Assembly: GCF_002127655.1 (NCBI RefSeq)
Contig: NZ_NEHB01000007.1
Coordinates: forward strand, 94,291 to 130,698
Direction of reading: 5' to 3'
Source of the DNA: Janthinobacterium sp. GW456P
GTDB taxonomy: Bacteria > Pseudomonadota > Gammaproteobacteria > Burkholderiales > Burkholderiaceae_D
Length of the DNA stretch: 36,408 nucleotides
Both the position numbers and the translations under genes were made by a program. Positions 9,381 through 18,600 of the stretch are shown here, piece after piece. Numbering within the stretch: the stretch's first letter is position 1; every line of letters starts with the position of its first letter. The notes beneath the pieces are model-generated. The model searched no databases. It was given only the letters and a program-made list of their open reading frames with translations, and was not told the origin of the DNA.

Positions 9381-9911
9381 TTATTTATCGATGGTGTCAC
9401 GATCGTGTTCATTCAAGTGCTGTTTCATCTGCGACAGCAGTTCGATCAAACGGGTTTTATCATCGGGCGTCACGCCGTGCAGCAGTTCGGCGATCCAGCC
9501 TTCGTGCACGCGCGCCATTTCGTCGAACGCGCGCCGGCCGGCCGGCGTCAGCTTGACGCTGTATGACCGGCGGTCTTTCGGGTCGACCACGCGCGCCACG
9601 AGTTTTTCCTGCTCCAGCTGGTCGGTGATGCCCGTGATATTGCCGCCCGTGACCATCATGCGCCTGGACAGCTCGCCCATGCGCAAACCATCGGGAAAGC
9701 GCTCGAGCTGCGCCATCAAGTCGAAACGGGGCAAGGTGATGCCGAAGGTGGCGCGCAAGCGCGTGCGCACTTCGTTTTCAATCTTCACCGTGCACGAGAG
9801 CATGCGCAGCCACAATTTCAGCGACTGGTGGTGGTCTTGCGTCAGCCGGCTGGCCAGGTCCAGCACGGGTTCGTCGTGCAAATTTTCGGGTTCTTTATCC
9901 ATAATCTTCAT
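9381..9911 (-). CDS. MarR family transcriptional regulator
   Basis: 176 residues with a winged helix-turn-helix in the middle: [20 protein letters not shown], then [20 protein letters not shown] (recognition region) and the wing [20 protein letters not shown]. The N-terminal helix with two leucine-rich turns and the C-terminal helix form the usual dimer interface. Embedded in the aminobenzoate operon, 4 bp after the SDR and 10 bp before the crotonase gene. By analogy with MarR regulators of aromatic CoA-ester pathways it is likely a repressor relieved by an aryl-CoA. The perfect inverted repeat over the operon promoter at 14768-14787 is the obvious candidate target, giving autoregulation. Alternative start ATG at 9902. 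Confidence 0.88.
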   Translation of the reverse strand: MKIMDKEPENLHDEPVLDLASRLTQDHHQSLKLWLRMLSCTVKIENEVRTRLRATFGITLPRFDLMAQLERFPDGLRMGELSRRMMVTGGNITGITDQLEQEKLVARVVDPKDRRSYSVKLTPAGRRAFDEMARVHEGWIAELLHGVTPDDKTRLIELLSQMKQHLNEHDRDTIDK

Positions 9912-9915
9912 TCAG

Positions 9916-10716
9916 TTACATGACTTCGCCGCCGGCGACGGCGATCGACTGTCCATTCATGGCGGACGACGCGGGCAGGCATAGCCAGGCCACCGCATCG
10001 GCCACTTCGCGCGGCTGCACCAGCCGCTGCTGGGGATTGCTGGCCGCCAATTCCGCGCGCGCCGCTTCTTCGCCGCGCCCTGTCTTGCGCACGATGTTCT
10101 GCACGGCTTGCGCCACCATGTCCGTTTCCGTGTAGCCGGGGCAGACGGCGTTGACAGTGACGCCGCGCGGCGCCACTTCCAGCGCCAGCGCGCGCGTCAG
10201 GCCGATCACGCCATGCTTGGCGGCGACATAGGCGCTGACGTAACGATAGCCTTTCAGGCCCGCCGTCGACGCCACGTTGACGATGCGCCCCCAGCCCGCT
10301 TCCAGCATGGCCGGCATGGCGGCATGGCAGCAGTGGAACACGCCAGTCAGGTTCACGGCCAGCATCTGCTGCCAGATGGCGGCATCGGTCTTGCCGAAAG
10401 GCGCCGCATGCGCCTGGCCCGCGTTATTGATCAATATATCGATGCGGCCGAAGTGCGCGGCGGCCTGTGCGAAGCCGGCCTGCACGGACGCTTCCACGCT
10501 CACGTCGAGCACGCAGATGGCCACCCTGCCCGCATGGCCCGCCTCTTCCAGCTGCATGCGCGCGCGCGCCAGCCGCGCGCCATCGCGTCCGGCCAGCGTG
10601 ACCCTGGCGCCCGCGTCCAGCAAGGCACCCGCGCAAGCCAGGCCGATGCCGCCGCCGGCCCCCGTCACCAGCGCATGTTTTCCTGATAATGCGTCCATCA
10701 ATGCTTGCTTGCTCAT
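9916..10716 (-). CDS. SDR family oxidoreductase of the aminobenzoate operon
   Basis: 266-residue classical short-chain dehydrogenase: TGAGGGIG at 18-25 for NAD(P), NNAG in the middle, Ser of VNVASTAG, and the YxxxK pair Tyr163/Lys167 (YVAAK), then PGYTETDM. The sequence resembles 3-hydroxybutyrate or 3-hydroxyacyl-CoA dehydrogenases. The start 10716 is set by GGAGGGA six bases upstream; the annotation-length frame to 10851 overlaps the preceding gene and is rejected. It begins 1 bp after the stop of the monooxygenase/reductase gene. Probable task: oxidation of a hydroxyacyl-CoA intermediate, or reduction of the ring ketone. Confidence 0.88.
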   Translation of the reverse strand: MSKQALMDALSGKHALVTGAGGGIGLACAGALLDAGARVTLAGRDGARLARARMQLEEAGHAGRVAICVLDVSVEASVQAGFAQAAAHFGRIDILINNAGQAHAAPFGKTDAAIWQQMLAVNLTGVFHCCHAAMPAMLEAGWGRIVNVASTAGLKGYRYVSAYVAAKHGVIGLTRALALEVAPRGVTVNAVCPGYTETDMVAQAVQNIVRKTGRGEEAARAELAASNPQQRLVQPREVADAVAWLCLPASSAMNGQSIAVAGGEVM

Positions 10717-10717
10717 G

Positions 10718-13105
10718 TCATCCCTCCAGCAGCCGCGCGGCCACCTGTTGCGGCGTGAGGCCCGTGTTGGCGGCGGCCAGCTGGCGCTCGCGCTGCAGAT
10801 TGCGTTCCAGCTGCTGCTGGCCCGGCCGGTACTGTTTCGGCCAGGCTGCACCGGCGCCGCTGTAGCCGATGCGCGCCATTTCCGTCAGCGTCCAGGCCGG
10901 ATTGGCCAAATGCGGCCGGCCGACCGCGCACAGGTCGGCGCGCCCCGCGGCGATGATGCTGTTGGCGTGGTCCGCTTCGAAAATCGAGCCGACGGCCATG
11001 CTGGCAATGCCCGCCTCGTTGCGCACGCGGTCGGCGAACGGCGCCTGGAACATGCGCCCGTAGACCGGCTGTTCGCGCTTGCTAACCTGGCCCGAGGAAC
11101 AGTCGATCAGGTCGGCGCCCGCCTGCTTGAACAGGCGCGCGATGACGACGGCATCGTCGGGCGTGATGCCGCCTTCGACCCAGTCGTGGGCCGAGATGCG
11201 CACGCTCATCGGTTTATCCTGCGGCCACGCCGCGCGCATGGCGCGAAACACGCGCAGCGGATAGCGGCAGCGGTTTTCCAGGCTGCCGCCATATTCGTCC
11301 GTGCGGCGGTTGGTCAGCGGCGAAATAAAACTCGACAGCAGATAGCCGTGCGCGCAATGCAGTTCCAGCCAGTCGAAACCGGCGACGGCGGCGGCCAGGG
11401 TGGCGCGCACGAAGTCCTGTTCGATGCGCGCCAGGTCGCTTTCCGTGGCCGCCCGCGCCACCTGCGACACGCCGGCCAGATACTGCTGTTCCGAGGCCGA
11501 GATCAGCGGCCAGTTGCCCTCCCCGAGCGGCTGGTCGATGCCGTCCCACATGGGCCGCGTCGAGCCTTTCGCGCCCGCGTGGCCCAGCTGCAGGGCGATC
11601 TTGGCGTCGCTGTTGCCATGCACGAAATCGACGATGCGCCGCCAGGCCTGCGTGTGCGCTTCGCTGTACATGCCGGGACAGGCGGGCGTGATGCGCGCAT
11701 CGGCCGACACGCACGTCATCTCGGCAAACACGAGGCCCGCGCCGCCCATGGCGCGCGCACCCAGATGCATCAGATGGTAGTCGCCCGCCACGCCATCGAC
11801 GGCGCTGTACTGCGCCATGGGCGAGACGGCGATGCGGTTTTTCAGCAGTACGCCGCGCAGGCGGAAGGGAGTCAGCATGGGCGGCACGGGCTGTTCCGGC
11901 ATGGCCACATCGGCCTGTTCTCCGGCGCGCCGCGCCAGCCACGATTCATAGCCGGCCACATAGGCGGGATCGCGCAGGCGCAGGTTTTCATGCGAGATGC
12001 GCTGGCTGCGTGTGAGCATCGAGTAGGCGAACTGCGGCGCCTCCATGGCGCTGTAGCGCTCGACGTTTTCAAACCACTCCATGGAATTGCGCGCCGCGCT
12101 CTGGATTTTCAGCACCTCGATGGCGCGCAGCTGCTGGTAGGCGGCCAGCGCGGCATCCGTACCAGCATCGGCGTCGGCATGCTGGCCGAAGCAGCGCGCC
12201 AACTCGATCGCGTCTTCCAGCGCCAGCTTGGTGCCCGAGCCGATCGAATAATGCGCCGTGTGGGCCGCGTCGCCCATCAGCACGACGGGCACGCCGTCCT
12301 GGCGGTGCACCCATTGCCGGCAGACGATGCGCGGGAAGGTGATCCACTGCGCCGAGCCGCGCAGGTGGGGCGAGTTGCTCAGCAAACCGTGGCCATCGAG
12401 TTCCTCGGCGAACAGCGCTTCGCAAAAGGCGATGCCCTCATCCTGGCTCATGGCGTCGAGGCCCGCCGCGCGCCACACGTGTTCGGGCGTCTCGACGATG
12501 AAGGTGGAAGTGTCGCCATCGTATTGATAGATATGCGCCTGGAACCAGCCAAACTCAGTCTGGCGGAAGGCGAACGTAAACGCCTCGAATTTCTTGCGCG
12601 TGCCCAGCCAGACGAAGCGGCAATGGCGCTGGTCGACCTCGGGCTGGTAGCTGGCCGCATAGCGCGTGCGGATGCGGCTGTTCAAGCCGTCGCTGGCGAT
12701 CACCAGGTCGGCGCCGTACTGCTTCGCGATGGCCTGGTCGTCCTGCACTTGCGTCTCGAAGACCAGCTGCACGCCGAGTTCCTCGCAGCGCGCCTGCAGG
12801 ATATTGAGCAGGCGCTTGCGGCCGATGCCGCAAAAGCCATGGCCGCCGGAGCGCACGGTCTGGCCCTTGAAGTGGATCTCGATATCGTCCCAGTGATTGA
12901 ACGCCTGCAGGATGGCGCGCGCCGTCGGCTCGTCCGCATTGGCAAGGTTGCCCAGGGTCTGGTCAGAGAACACCACGCCCCAGCCAAACGTGTCGTACGG
13001 GCGGTTGCGCTCGATGACCGTGATGCGGTGCTCCGGATTCTGCTTTTTCATGAGCAGGCTGAAATACAGGCCGGCGGGGCCGCCGCCGATGCAGACGATA
13101 TTCAT
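10718..13105 (-). CDS. abmA: 2-aminobenzoyl-CoA monooxygenase/reductase-type two-domain flavoenzyme
   Basis: 795 residues made of two flavoprotein domains. Residues 1-about 385 form an FAD aromatic hydroxylase: GGGPAG at 7-12, [12 protein letters not shown] near 130, and [20 protein letters not shown] near 280. Residues about 405-760 form an Old Yellow Enzyme-like reductase: [51 protein letters not shown]. This fusion is characteristic of 2-aminobenzoyl-CoA monooxygenase/reductase of Azoarcus evansii, which hydroxylates and then hydrogenates the ring, and of salicylyl-CoA 5-hydroxylase relatives. The context (ligase upstream, Rid protein and beta-oxidation-like genes downstream) favours 2-aminobenzoyl-CoA, but salicylyl-CoA or a related aryl-CoA cannot be excluded. 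The start codon overlaps the ligase stop (ATGA), so translation is coupled. Confidence 0.88.
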   Translation of the reverse strand: MNIVCIGGGPAGLYFSLLMKKQNPEHRITVIERNRPYDTFGWGVVFSDQTLGNLANADEPTARAILQAFNHWDDIEIHFKGQTVRSGGHGFCGIGRKRLLNILQARCEELGVQLVFETQVQDDQAIAKQYGADLVIASDGLNSRIRTRYAASYQPEVDQRHCRFVWLGTRKKFEAFTFAFRQTEFGWFQAHIYQYDGDTSTFIVETPEHVWRAAGLDAMSQDEGIAFCEALFAEELDGHGLLSNSPHLRGSAQWITFPRIVCRQWVHRQDGVPVVLMGDAAHTAHYSIGSGTKLALEDAIELARCFGQHADADAGTDAALAAYQQLRAIEVLKIQSAARNSMEWFENVERYSAMEAPQFAYSMLTRSQRISHENLRLRDPAYVAGYESWLARRAGEQADVAMPEQPVPPMLTPFRLRGVLLKNRIAVSPMAQYSAVDGVAGDYHLMHLGARAMGGAGLVFAEMTCVSADARITPACPGMYSEAHTQAWRRIVDFVHGNSDAKIALQLGHAGAKGSTRPMWDGIDQPLGEGNWPLISASEQQYLAGVSQVARAATESDLARIEQDFVRATLAAAVAGFDWLELHCAHGYLLSSFISPLTNRRTDEYGGSLENRCRYPLRVFRAMRAAWPQDKPMSVRISAHDWVEGGITPDDAVVIARLFKQAGADLIDCSSGQVSKREQPVYGRMFQAPFADRVRNEAGIASMAVGSIFEADHANSIIAAGRADLCAVGRPHLANPAWTLTEMARIGYSGAGAAWPKQYRPGQQQLERNLQRERQLAAANTGLTPQQVAARLLEG

Positions 13106-14721
13106 GGGGTGTCCGTGCGAAGTTTGAAGCGCTGCAGCTTGCCCGTTTCCGTGCGCGGCAGCGCAGGCAGGAAACGGATGGCGCGCGGGTATTTATACGG
13201 GGCGATCTGCTGGCGCACGAAGTCCTGCAGTTCGGCCGCCAGCGCGTCGCCGGCCTGGCAGCCGTCCTTGAGCACCACGTGCGCCTCGACGATCTGGCCG
13301 CGCTCGGCATCGGCGCGCCCGACGACGCCGCATTCGGCCACGGCCGGATGGCGCAGCAGCGCCTCCTCCACTTCCGGGCCGGCGATGTTGTAGCCGGCCG
13401 AGACGATCATGTCGTCGCTGCGCGAACGGTAATAGAAATAGCCGTCGGCATCCATCTCGAAGGTGTCGCCCGTCAGGTTCCAGCCGTTCTGCACGTACTC
13501 GCGCTGGCGCGGGTCGGACAGGTAGCGGCAGCCCGTAGGGCCTTTCACGGCCAGGCGGCCCGTCACGCCGGGCGGCTGCGGCACGCCCGCATCGTCGACG
13601 ATGCATGCCTGGTAGCCGGGGATGGCCTTGCCAATGGCGCCGCGGCGGATACCCTCGCCCGTGGCGGAAATGAAGATGTGCAGCATCTCGGTGGCGCCGA
13701 TGCCATCCGTCATGGCCAGTCCCGTCGCCTCCTGCCAGGCGTCGCGCGTGGCCAGCGGCAGCGCCTCGCCGGCCGACACGGACAAGCGCAGGCTGCGCAG
13801 GTCGTGGCCGGCCGCCAGGGGCGCCATCTGACGGTAAAAGGTGGGCGCCGTGAAGCAGATCGTGGCTTGATAGGCGCCGATGGCGCGCAGCAGGGTCTCG
13901 GGCGTGAGTTTTTCCAGCAGCACGGTGGCCGCGCCAAAGCGCAGGGGAAACAGCAGCAAGCCACCGAGGCCGAAGGTAAACGCCAGCGGCGGCGTGCCGA
14001 TGAAGATGTCATCGGGGCGCACCCGCAGCATGGAGCGGGGAAAGCAGTCGCAGATGGCCAGCAGGTCGCGGTGCATGTGCATGGTGCCCTTGGGGACGCC
14101 CGTCGTGCCCGAGGTAAAGCTGATCAGGCAGACGTCATCGGCCGCCGTATCGCATGCGGAAAAGGGGGCGGCGTGGGCCGCCATGCGCCGCTCCAGCTCG
14201 GACCCCTCGGCGCCGAAGCACAGCATGGGCGGCAAACCGGGCAAGCCGTCGAGCTCCCCCCGCAAGCCCTGCGCGCACAGCACGGCATTGACTTGCGCCT
14301 TGGCCAGGATGGCGGACAGTTCGCGCGCGCGCAGCAGCGGCATGGTAGGCACGGCGATGCAGCCGGCCTTCAGCACGGCCAGCAGGCAGGCGGCCATCAT
14401 GGGCGTATTCGCGCCGCGCAGCAGCACGCGGTTGCCGGGGATCAGGCCCAGGTCGGCGCGCAATACATGGGCGATGCGGTCGACCTGCCGCGCCAGCTGC
14501 GCGTAAGTCCAGCGCTGTCCGTCGGCCAGGATGGCGGTGCGCTCGCCGCCGCCGTCGGCCACGGCCGCATCGAGCAGCGCGGCGACGCAATTGAGGCGCG
14601 GCGGATACTGCAGCTCAGGCAAGTCGAGGCACAGCTGCGGCCAGAGTGCGCGCGGCGGCAGGTGCGCGCGCGCAAAGTCGTCCTGGGGAGATGCGGTGGT
14701 AGGCGAAGGGTCGCTGCTCAT
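13102..14721 (-). CDS. abmG: 2-aminobenzoate-CoA ligase-type aryl-CoA ligase
   Basis: 539-residue AMP-forming ligase of the benzoate-CoA ligase branch. The phosphate loop [15 protein letters not shown] lies near 198-212, followed by [17 protein letters not shown] and the acid-binding region [23 protein letters not shown] and the C-terminal hinge [16 protein letters not shown]; the adenylation lysine is Lys528 in [20 protein letters not shown] is typical of aryl-CoA ligases. It would activate 2-aminobenzoate (anthranilate) or a similar acid with ATP and CoA. First gene of the operon; AGGA five bases ahead of ATG 14721 selects this start over 14754 or 14727. The substrate is inferred from the next gene. 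Named after Azoarcus evansii abmG. Confidence 0.85.
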   Translation of the reverse strand: MSSDPSPTTASPQDDFARAHLPPRALWPQLCLDLPELQYPPRLNCVAALLDAAVADGGGERTAILADGQRWTYAQLARQVDRIAHVLRADLGLIPGNRVLLRGANTPMMAACLLAVLKAGCIAVPTMPLLRARELSAILAKAQVNAVLCAQGLRGELDGLPGLPPMLCFGAEGSELERRMAAHAAPFSACDTAADDVCLISFTSGTTGVPKGTMHMHRDLLAICDCFPRSMLRVRPDDIFIGTPPLAFTFGLGGLLLFPLRFGAATVLLEKLTPETLLRAIGAYQATICFTAPTFYRQMAPLAAGHDLRSLRLSVSAGEALPLATRDAWQEATGLAMTDGIGATEMLHIFISATGEGIRRGAIGKAIPGYQACIVDDAGVPQPPGVTGRLAVKGPTGCRYLSDPRQREYVQNGWNLTGDTFEMDADGYFYYRSRSDDMIVSAGYNIAGPEVEEALLRHPAVAECGVVGRADAERGQIVEAHVVLKDGCQAGDALAAELQDFVRQQIAPYKYPRAIRFLPALPRTETGKLQRFKLRTDTP

Positions 14722-14767
14722 GCTCATCCTGGCTGGTGACGGGCGCGTGCACAAGGCCCGGAAGCAG

Positions 14768-14798
14768 ATACTTTAAACCTAAAGTATTTTTCCAGCAA
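14768..14798 (-). promoter_or_regulatory. Operon promoter with overlapping inverted-repeat operator
   Basis: Between the response regulator and the ligase lies a perfect 8-bp inverted repeat with 4-bp spacer, ATACTTTA-AACC-TAAAGTAT (14768-14787). On the minus strand a TTGCTG box (14793-14798) and a TAAAGT box (14770-14775) are 17 bp apart, so the -10 falls inside the repeat and the spacer overlaps its other arm. A repressor bound here would block the promoter. The MarR protein encoded in the operon is the natural candidate. The repeat ends 47 bp ahead of the ligase start codon. Confidence 0.65.
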
Positions 14799-14814
14799 GC
14801 AGAAAACAGAAAAC

Positions 14815-15525
14815 TCAGTCAGCGTCATCCTGTTGGCGCAGCAAACGTGCCTGCTGCGCCGCGCTGCGCGCCAGCGCGGCCAGCACGGCCTGTATCTGCT
14901 CGCCATCGAGCACCGCCGACTGCAGCAGCGCGCTCATGCCGGCTTGCGCGCCGTGCAAGCCCAGGGTGCGGCAACCGAGGTACAGCCGTTCGAGCTGCTG
15001 GCGCGCCTGGGCCGGTTCGCCGCGCGCCAGCAAGGCGTCGACCTGTTCGCTGGCGGCGACTATCTGCCCCTGGAAGCCCGTCAAGTAGGCCAGCAGGCGT
15101 TCGTCGTCGATGCCCAGCCGCTGCAAGGTGTCGCGCGGCGCCTCGGCCGGCAAGGCGGAGACGTCGAAACAGGCGTCGATATGCCGGCGCACCTGCTCCG
15201 GCTGGAAGGGCTTGACGATGTAGCCGGCGGCGCCCGCCTGCACGGCGTCGCGCACCGTGTCCTGGTCATTCGCCGACGAGACGAGCACCAGCGGCATGGC
15301 GTCGAGCGCGCTGTCGGAGCGGATTTTCTGCAGCAGCTCCATGCCGGACAGGCGCGGCATGCGCAAGTCGCAAAAGCACAGCGCGGGGCGCAAGCCGCCT
15401 TCGAGCTGCTCCCACGCCGCCGCGCCATCTTCGGCTTCCACGATATCGTGCACGCCGCAGCTGTCGATCAGATGCATCAATACCATGCGCGACACGACAT
15501 CGTCGTCAACCACCAGTACTTTCAT
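14815..15525 (-). CDS. Response regulator with C-terminal Hpt-like helical domain
   Basis: 236 residues. Residues 1-125 are a complete receiver domain: acidic pair Asp7/Asp8, phosphoacceptor Asp53 in CFCDLRMPR, Ser83-Ser84 switch region and Lys105 in VKPF. The C-terminal 100 residues are alpha-helical and Ala/Leu/Gln-rich, resembling a histidine phosphotransfer domain, but the canonical AHxLKG site is replaced by LYLGCRTLG, so no phosphoacceptor histidine is present there. There is no DNA-binding domain. GGAGA upstream of ATG 15525 sets the start. It follows the hybrid kinase gene by 86 bp in the same direction, so they likely form one signalling pair. Output might be through protein contact or phosphate buffering. 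Confidence 0.82.
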   Translation of the reverse strand: MKVLVVDDDVVSRMVLMHLIDSCGVHDIVEAEDGAAAWEQLEGGLRPALCFCDLRMPRLSGMELLQKIRSDSALDAMPLVLVSSANDQDTVRDAVQAGAAGYIVKPFQPEQVRRHIDACFDVSALPAEAPRDTLQRLGIDDERLLAYLTGFQGQIVAASEQVDALLARGEPAQARQQLERLYLGCRTLGLHGAQAGMSALLQSAVLDGEQIQAVLAALARSAAQQARLLRQQDDAD

Positions 15526-15611
15526 TGCTTTCTCCATTGCCGGCGGCGTCAGGGTGCCTGGCCGTATTCTACCCAGTTTCGCCGCGCGCTCCACGGCTGG
15601 AATTGCCTATT

Positions 15612-18600
15612 TTACATTTCCTTGCCCGAAACGGCTATTTGCGCCAACAGTGCGCGCAATTGCGGCAAATGCAGGGCCACTTGCGTCCAGCGCCCGCCGT
15701 CCGCCGCCTCTTCCATTTCCGTGCACAGCATGTGCAGCTGCGTTTCATCGAGATAGGCGGCGCTACCCTTCAATCCGTGCAGCAGGCGCCCGGCGTTGTC
15801 CTGGTCCTGCGCCGCCAGGGCATTGTCGAGTTCGCGCAGGCGCCCCTCCAGGTCGGCGACAAAGGCGACGCGGATGCGCCGCTGCAGTTCGCCGCCGCGG
15901 CCGGATTGGGCGGGCGCCGCCGCGGGGATGGCCGGCGCGACGCCGAACAGGGCGTCGAGTTCCGCCTGCCCCCGCGCGCTAGCGCGCGGCGCGTTCGACG
16001 GCATGCGCGGCAACATGAAACCGCGCTGCAGCTGGCGCTCGATGGCGCGCGCCAGCAAGCCATGCAACGCCGCTTCGTCCACCGGCTTGCTGAGGAAATC
16101 ATCCATGCCGACGCCCAGATAGCGGCTGCGGTCCTCTTCGCTGGCATTTGCCGTCAGGGCCACGATCATCAGTTCCTGGTCGCGCACGGGCTGGTCCGGC
16201 CAGCCGCCCACGCGGATCAGACGCGTCGCCGTGGCGCCGTCCATCTCCGGCATGCGCCCGTCCATCAGGATCAGGTCATAGCGCGTATGCACGCAGGCCG
16301 CCACCGCCAGCATGCCATTGGCGACCACGTCGACCCGGTGTCCCAGTTCCTCGAGCATGACGCGGATGATGATCTGGTTGGTAGGAAAATCTTCCGCGCA
16401 CAGCACGCGCAACTGGTGGCTGTGCGGCGCCAGCGCCACCTGCGGCACCAGCGGCGGCGCCACGCCATCGGCCAGCGGCAAGGTGAAGGCAAACGTGCTG
16501 CCCTGCCCCGGCGTGCTGGCCACCTCGATCTCGCCTTCCATCAGTTCGACCAGCTGGCGGCAGATCGCCAGACCCAGCCCCGTGCCGCCATAGCGCCGCG
16601 TGGTGCTGGCATCGGCCTGCTCGAACTTCTGGAACAGGCGCGCCATCGCGTCCGCATCGATGCCGATGCCGCTGTCGCTGACGCTAAAGCGAATCAGGTT
16701 GACACGGCGTCCGCCGCTGCCGCTGGCCACGCCGGCCCGCTCGACACACACGCTGACGCCGCCGCGCTGGGTGAACTTGAAGGCATTGCCGACCAGGTTG
16801 ACCAGCACCTGGCGCAAGCGGGTCGGGTCACCCACCACGAAGGGGGGCAGGTCGGGCGCGAAATCGATGGAGAAGCCGATGCTGCGCGCGGCCGCCTGCT
16901 CCTCGAACAGGGTCACGACCGTTTCGATGGCCGCGCCGAGCGCGAAGTCGATGTTCTCGATACTCAGCTTGCCCGCCTCGATCTTGGAAAAATCGAGCAA
17001 GTCATTGATGATCACCAGCAGCGACTGGGCATTGGCCTGGCCGCGCAGGATCTGCTCGCGCGTGGCGTCGTGCAGCTGCTCGTCGCGCAAGGCAAAGCCC
17101 AGCATGCCGATCACGCCGGCCAGCGGCGTGCGCATCTCGTGGCTCATATTGGCCAAAAATTCCGACTTCTGGCGCGTCGCATCCTCGGCCTTGCGCTTGG
17201 CCTGGCGCAGGCTTTCCTCGTTTTTCGTCAGGCTGCTGTTGACTTGCGCCAGCTTTTCCGACTGGGCCAGCACCTCGATTTCCTTGCTCTGCAACTCGGC
17301 CGTGCGTTCGCCGACCAGTTTTTCCAGCTCGTTCTGCTGGCGCCGCAGCGCGCGCACGCGCTGCCGGTACGCGCCATACACGGCGCCCAGCAGCAGCACC
17401 GCCATCAGCGTGCGGAACCACCAGGTCTTCCAGAACGGCGGCAAAATCGTGATGGCCAGCGTGGCGCCGCTCTCGTTCCACACGCCGTCCTTGTTGGCCG
17501 CCTTGACGCGAAACACGTAATTGCCCGCATCGAGGTTGGTGTAGGTGGCAAAGCGCCGCCCCGCATCCGTCATGACCCAGTCCTGGTCGAAGCCTTCGAG
17601 GCGGTAGGCGAACATATTGCGCTGGGGCGCGGCGAAATGCAGGGCCGCGAATTCCAGCGAAAAGACGCTTTCGCGGCTGGTCAGCACCAGCTCGCGCGTA
17701 TGGTCGATGGCCTTCTTGAGCACATGCGCGAACTCGCCGCGGCCGATGGCCACCGGCTTGTTGAAGATCTGCAGTTCCGTGACGGCCACCAGCGGCGGCA
17801 CGCGGTTGTCGTGGATATCCTGCGGCATGAACGCCGTCATGCCGTTGAAGCCGCCGAAATACATGGTACCGTCCGACGCGCGCAGGGCCGCACCGTCGAA
17901 GTAAGAGCCTTCCACCGTGCCATCGGCGCTGTCGTAGTTGCGAAACAGGCCGCTGCGCATGTCGAGCCGCGTGATGCCGCTGTTCGTGCTCAGCCACAGC
18001 TGTTCGTTGTCGTCGCCGAGGATGCTGGCGACGGCATCGTCGGCCATGCCATCCTTGCGCAGAAAGCGCCGGAAGCGGATCCCGCCCCTGGCGTCGGCAT
18101 CCATGCGGTTCAAGCCATTGGCCGTGCCCACCCACAGCACGCCGCGCTTGTCTTCGTGCAGGAAATGCACTTCGTCGTGGCTCAGGCTTTGCGGGTCTTG
18201 CGGATCGTGGCGGAAATGCCGGAAGCGGCCGCTGGCGCGGTCCAGCAGGTCCAGGCCGTGGAAGGAGCCGATCCACAGCCGCCCCTTGCTGTCTTCCAGC
18301 ACCGGCCGCACCATGTTGTCGGACAGGCTGTTCGGGTCGGCCGGATCGTGGCGGTAGGTGGTAAACCGCTTGGTAACGGGGTCGAAGCGGTGCACGCCGC
18401 CCCGCGTCGAGACCCACAGCATGCCGCTGCGGTCGCTCACGATATTGCGGATGGTATCGCTGTTCGGGTCGCCGGCGGCAAAGCGCATGGTAAAGAAGCG
18501 CCCCAGGGCCGGATCGAAGCGGTGCAAGCCCGTCGAACCGCCCACCCACAGCGTGCCGTCCGGCGCCTTGTACAGCGTGGTGACCTGTTCGTCGCGCGAC

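Noticed and set aside
10277..13393. A 1038-codon open frame on the plus strand
   Set aside because: Antisense to the ligase/monooxygenase genes; the protein is Arg/His/Ala/Gln-rich low-information sequence without any motif, as expected from the complementary strand of GC-rich genes.
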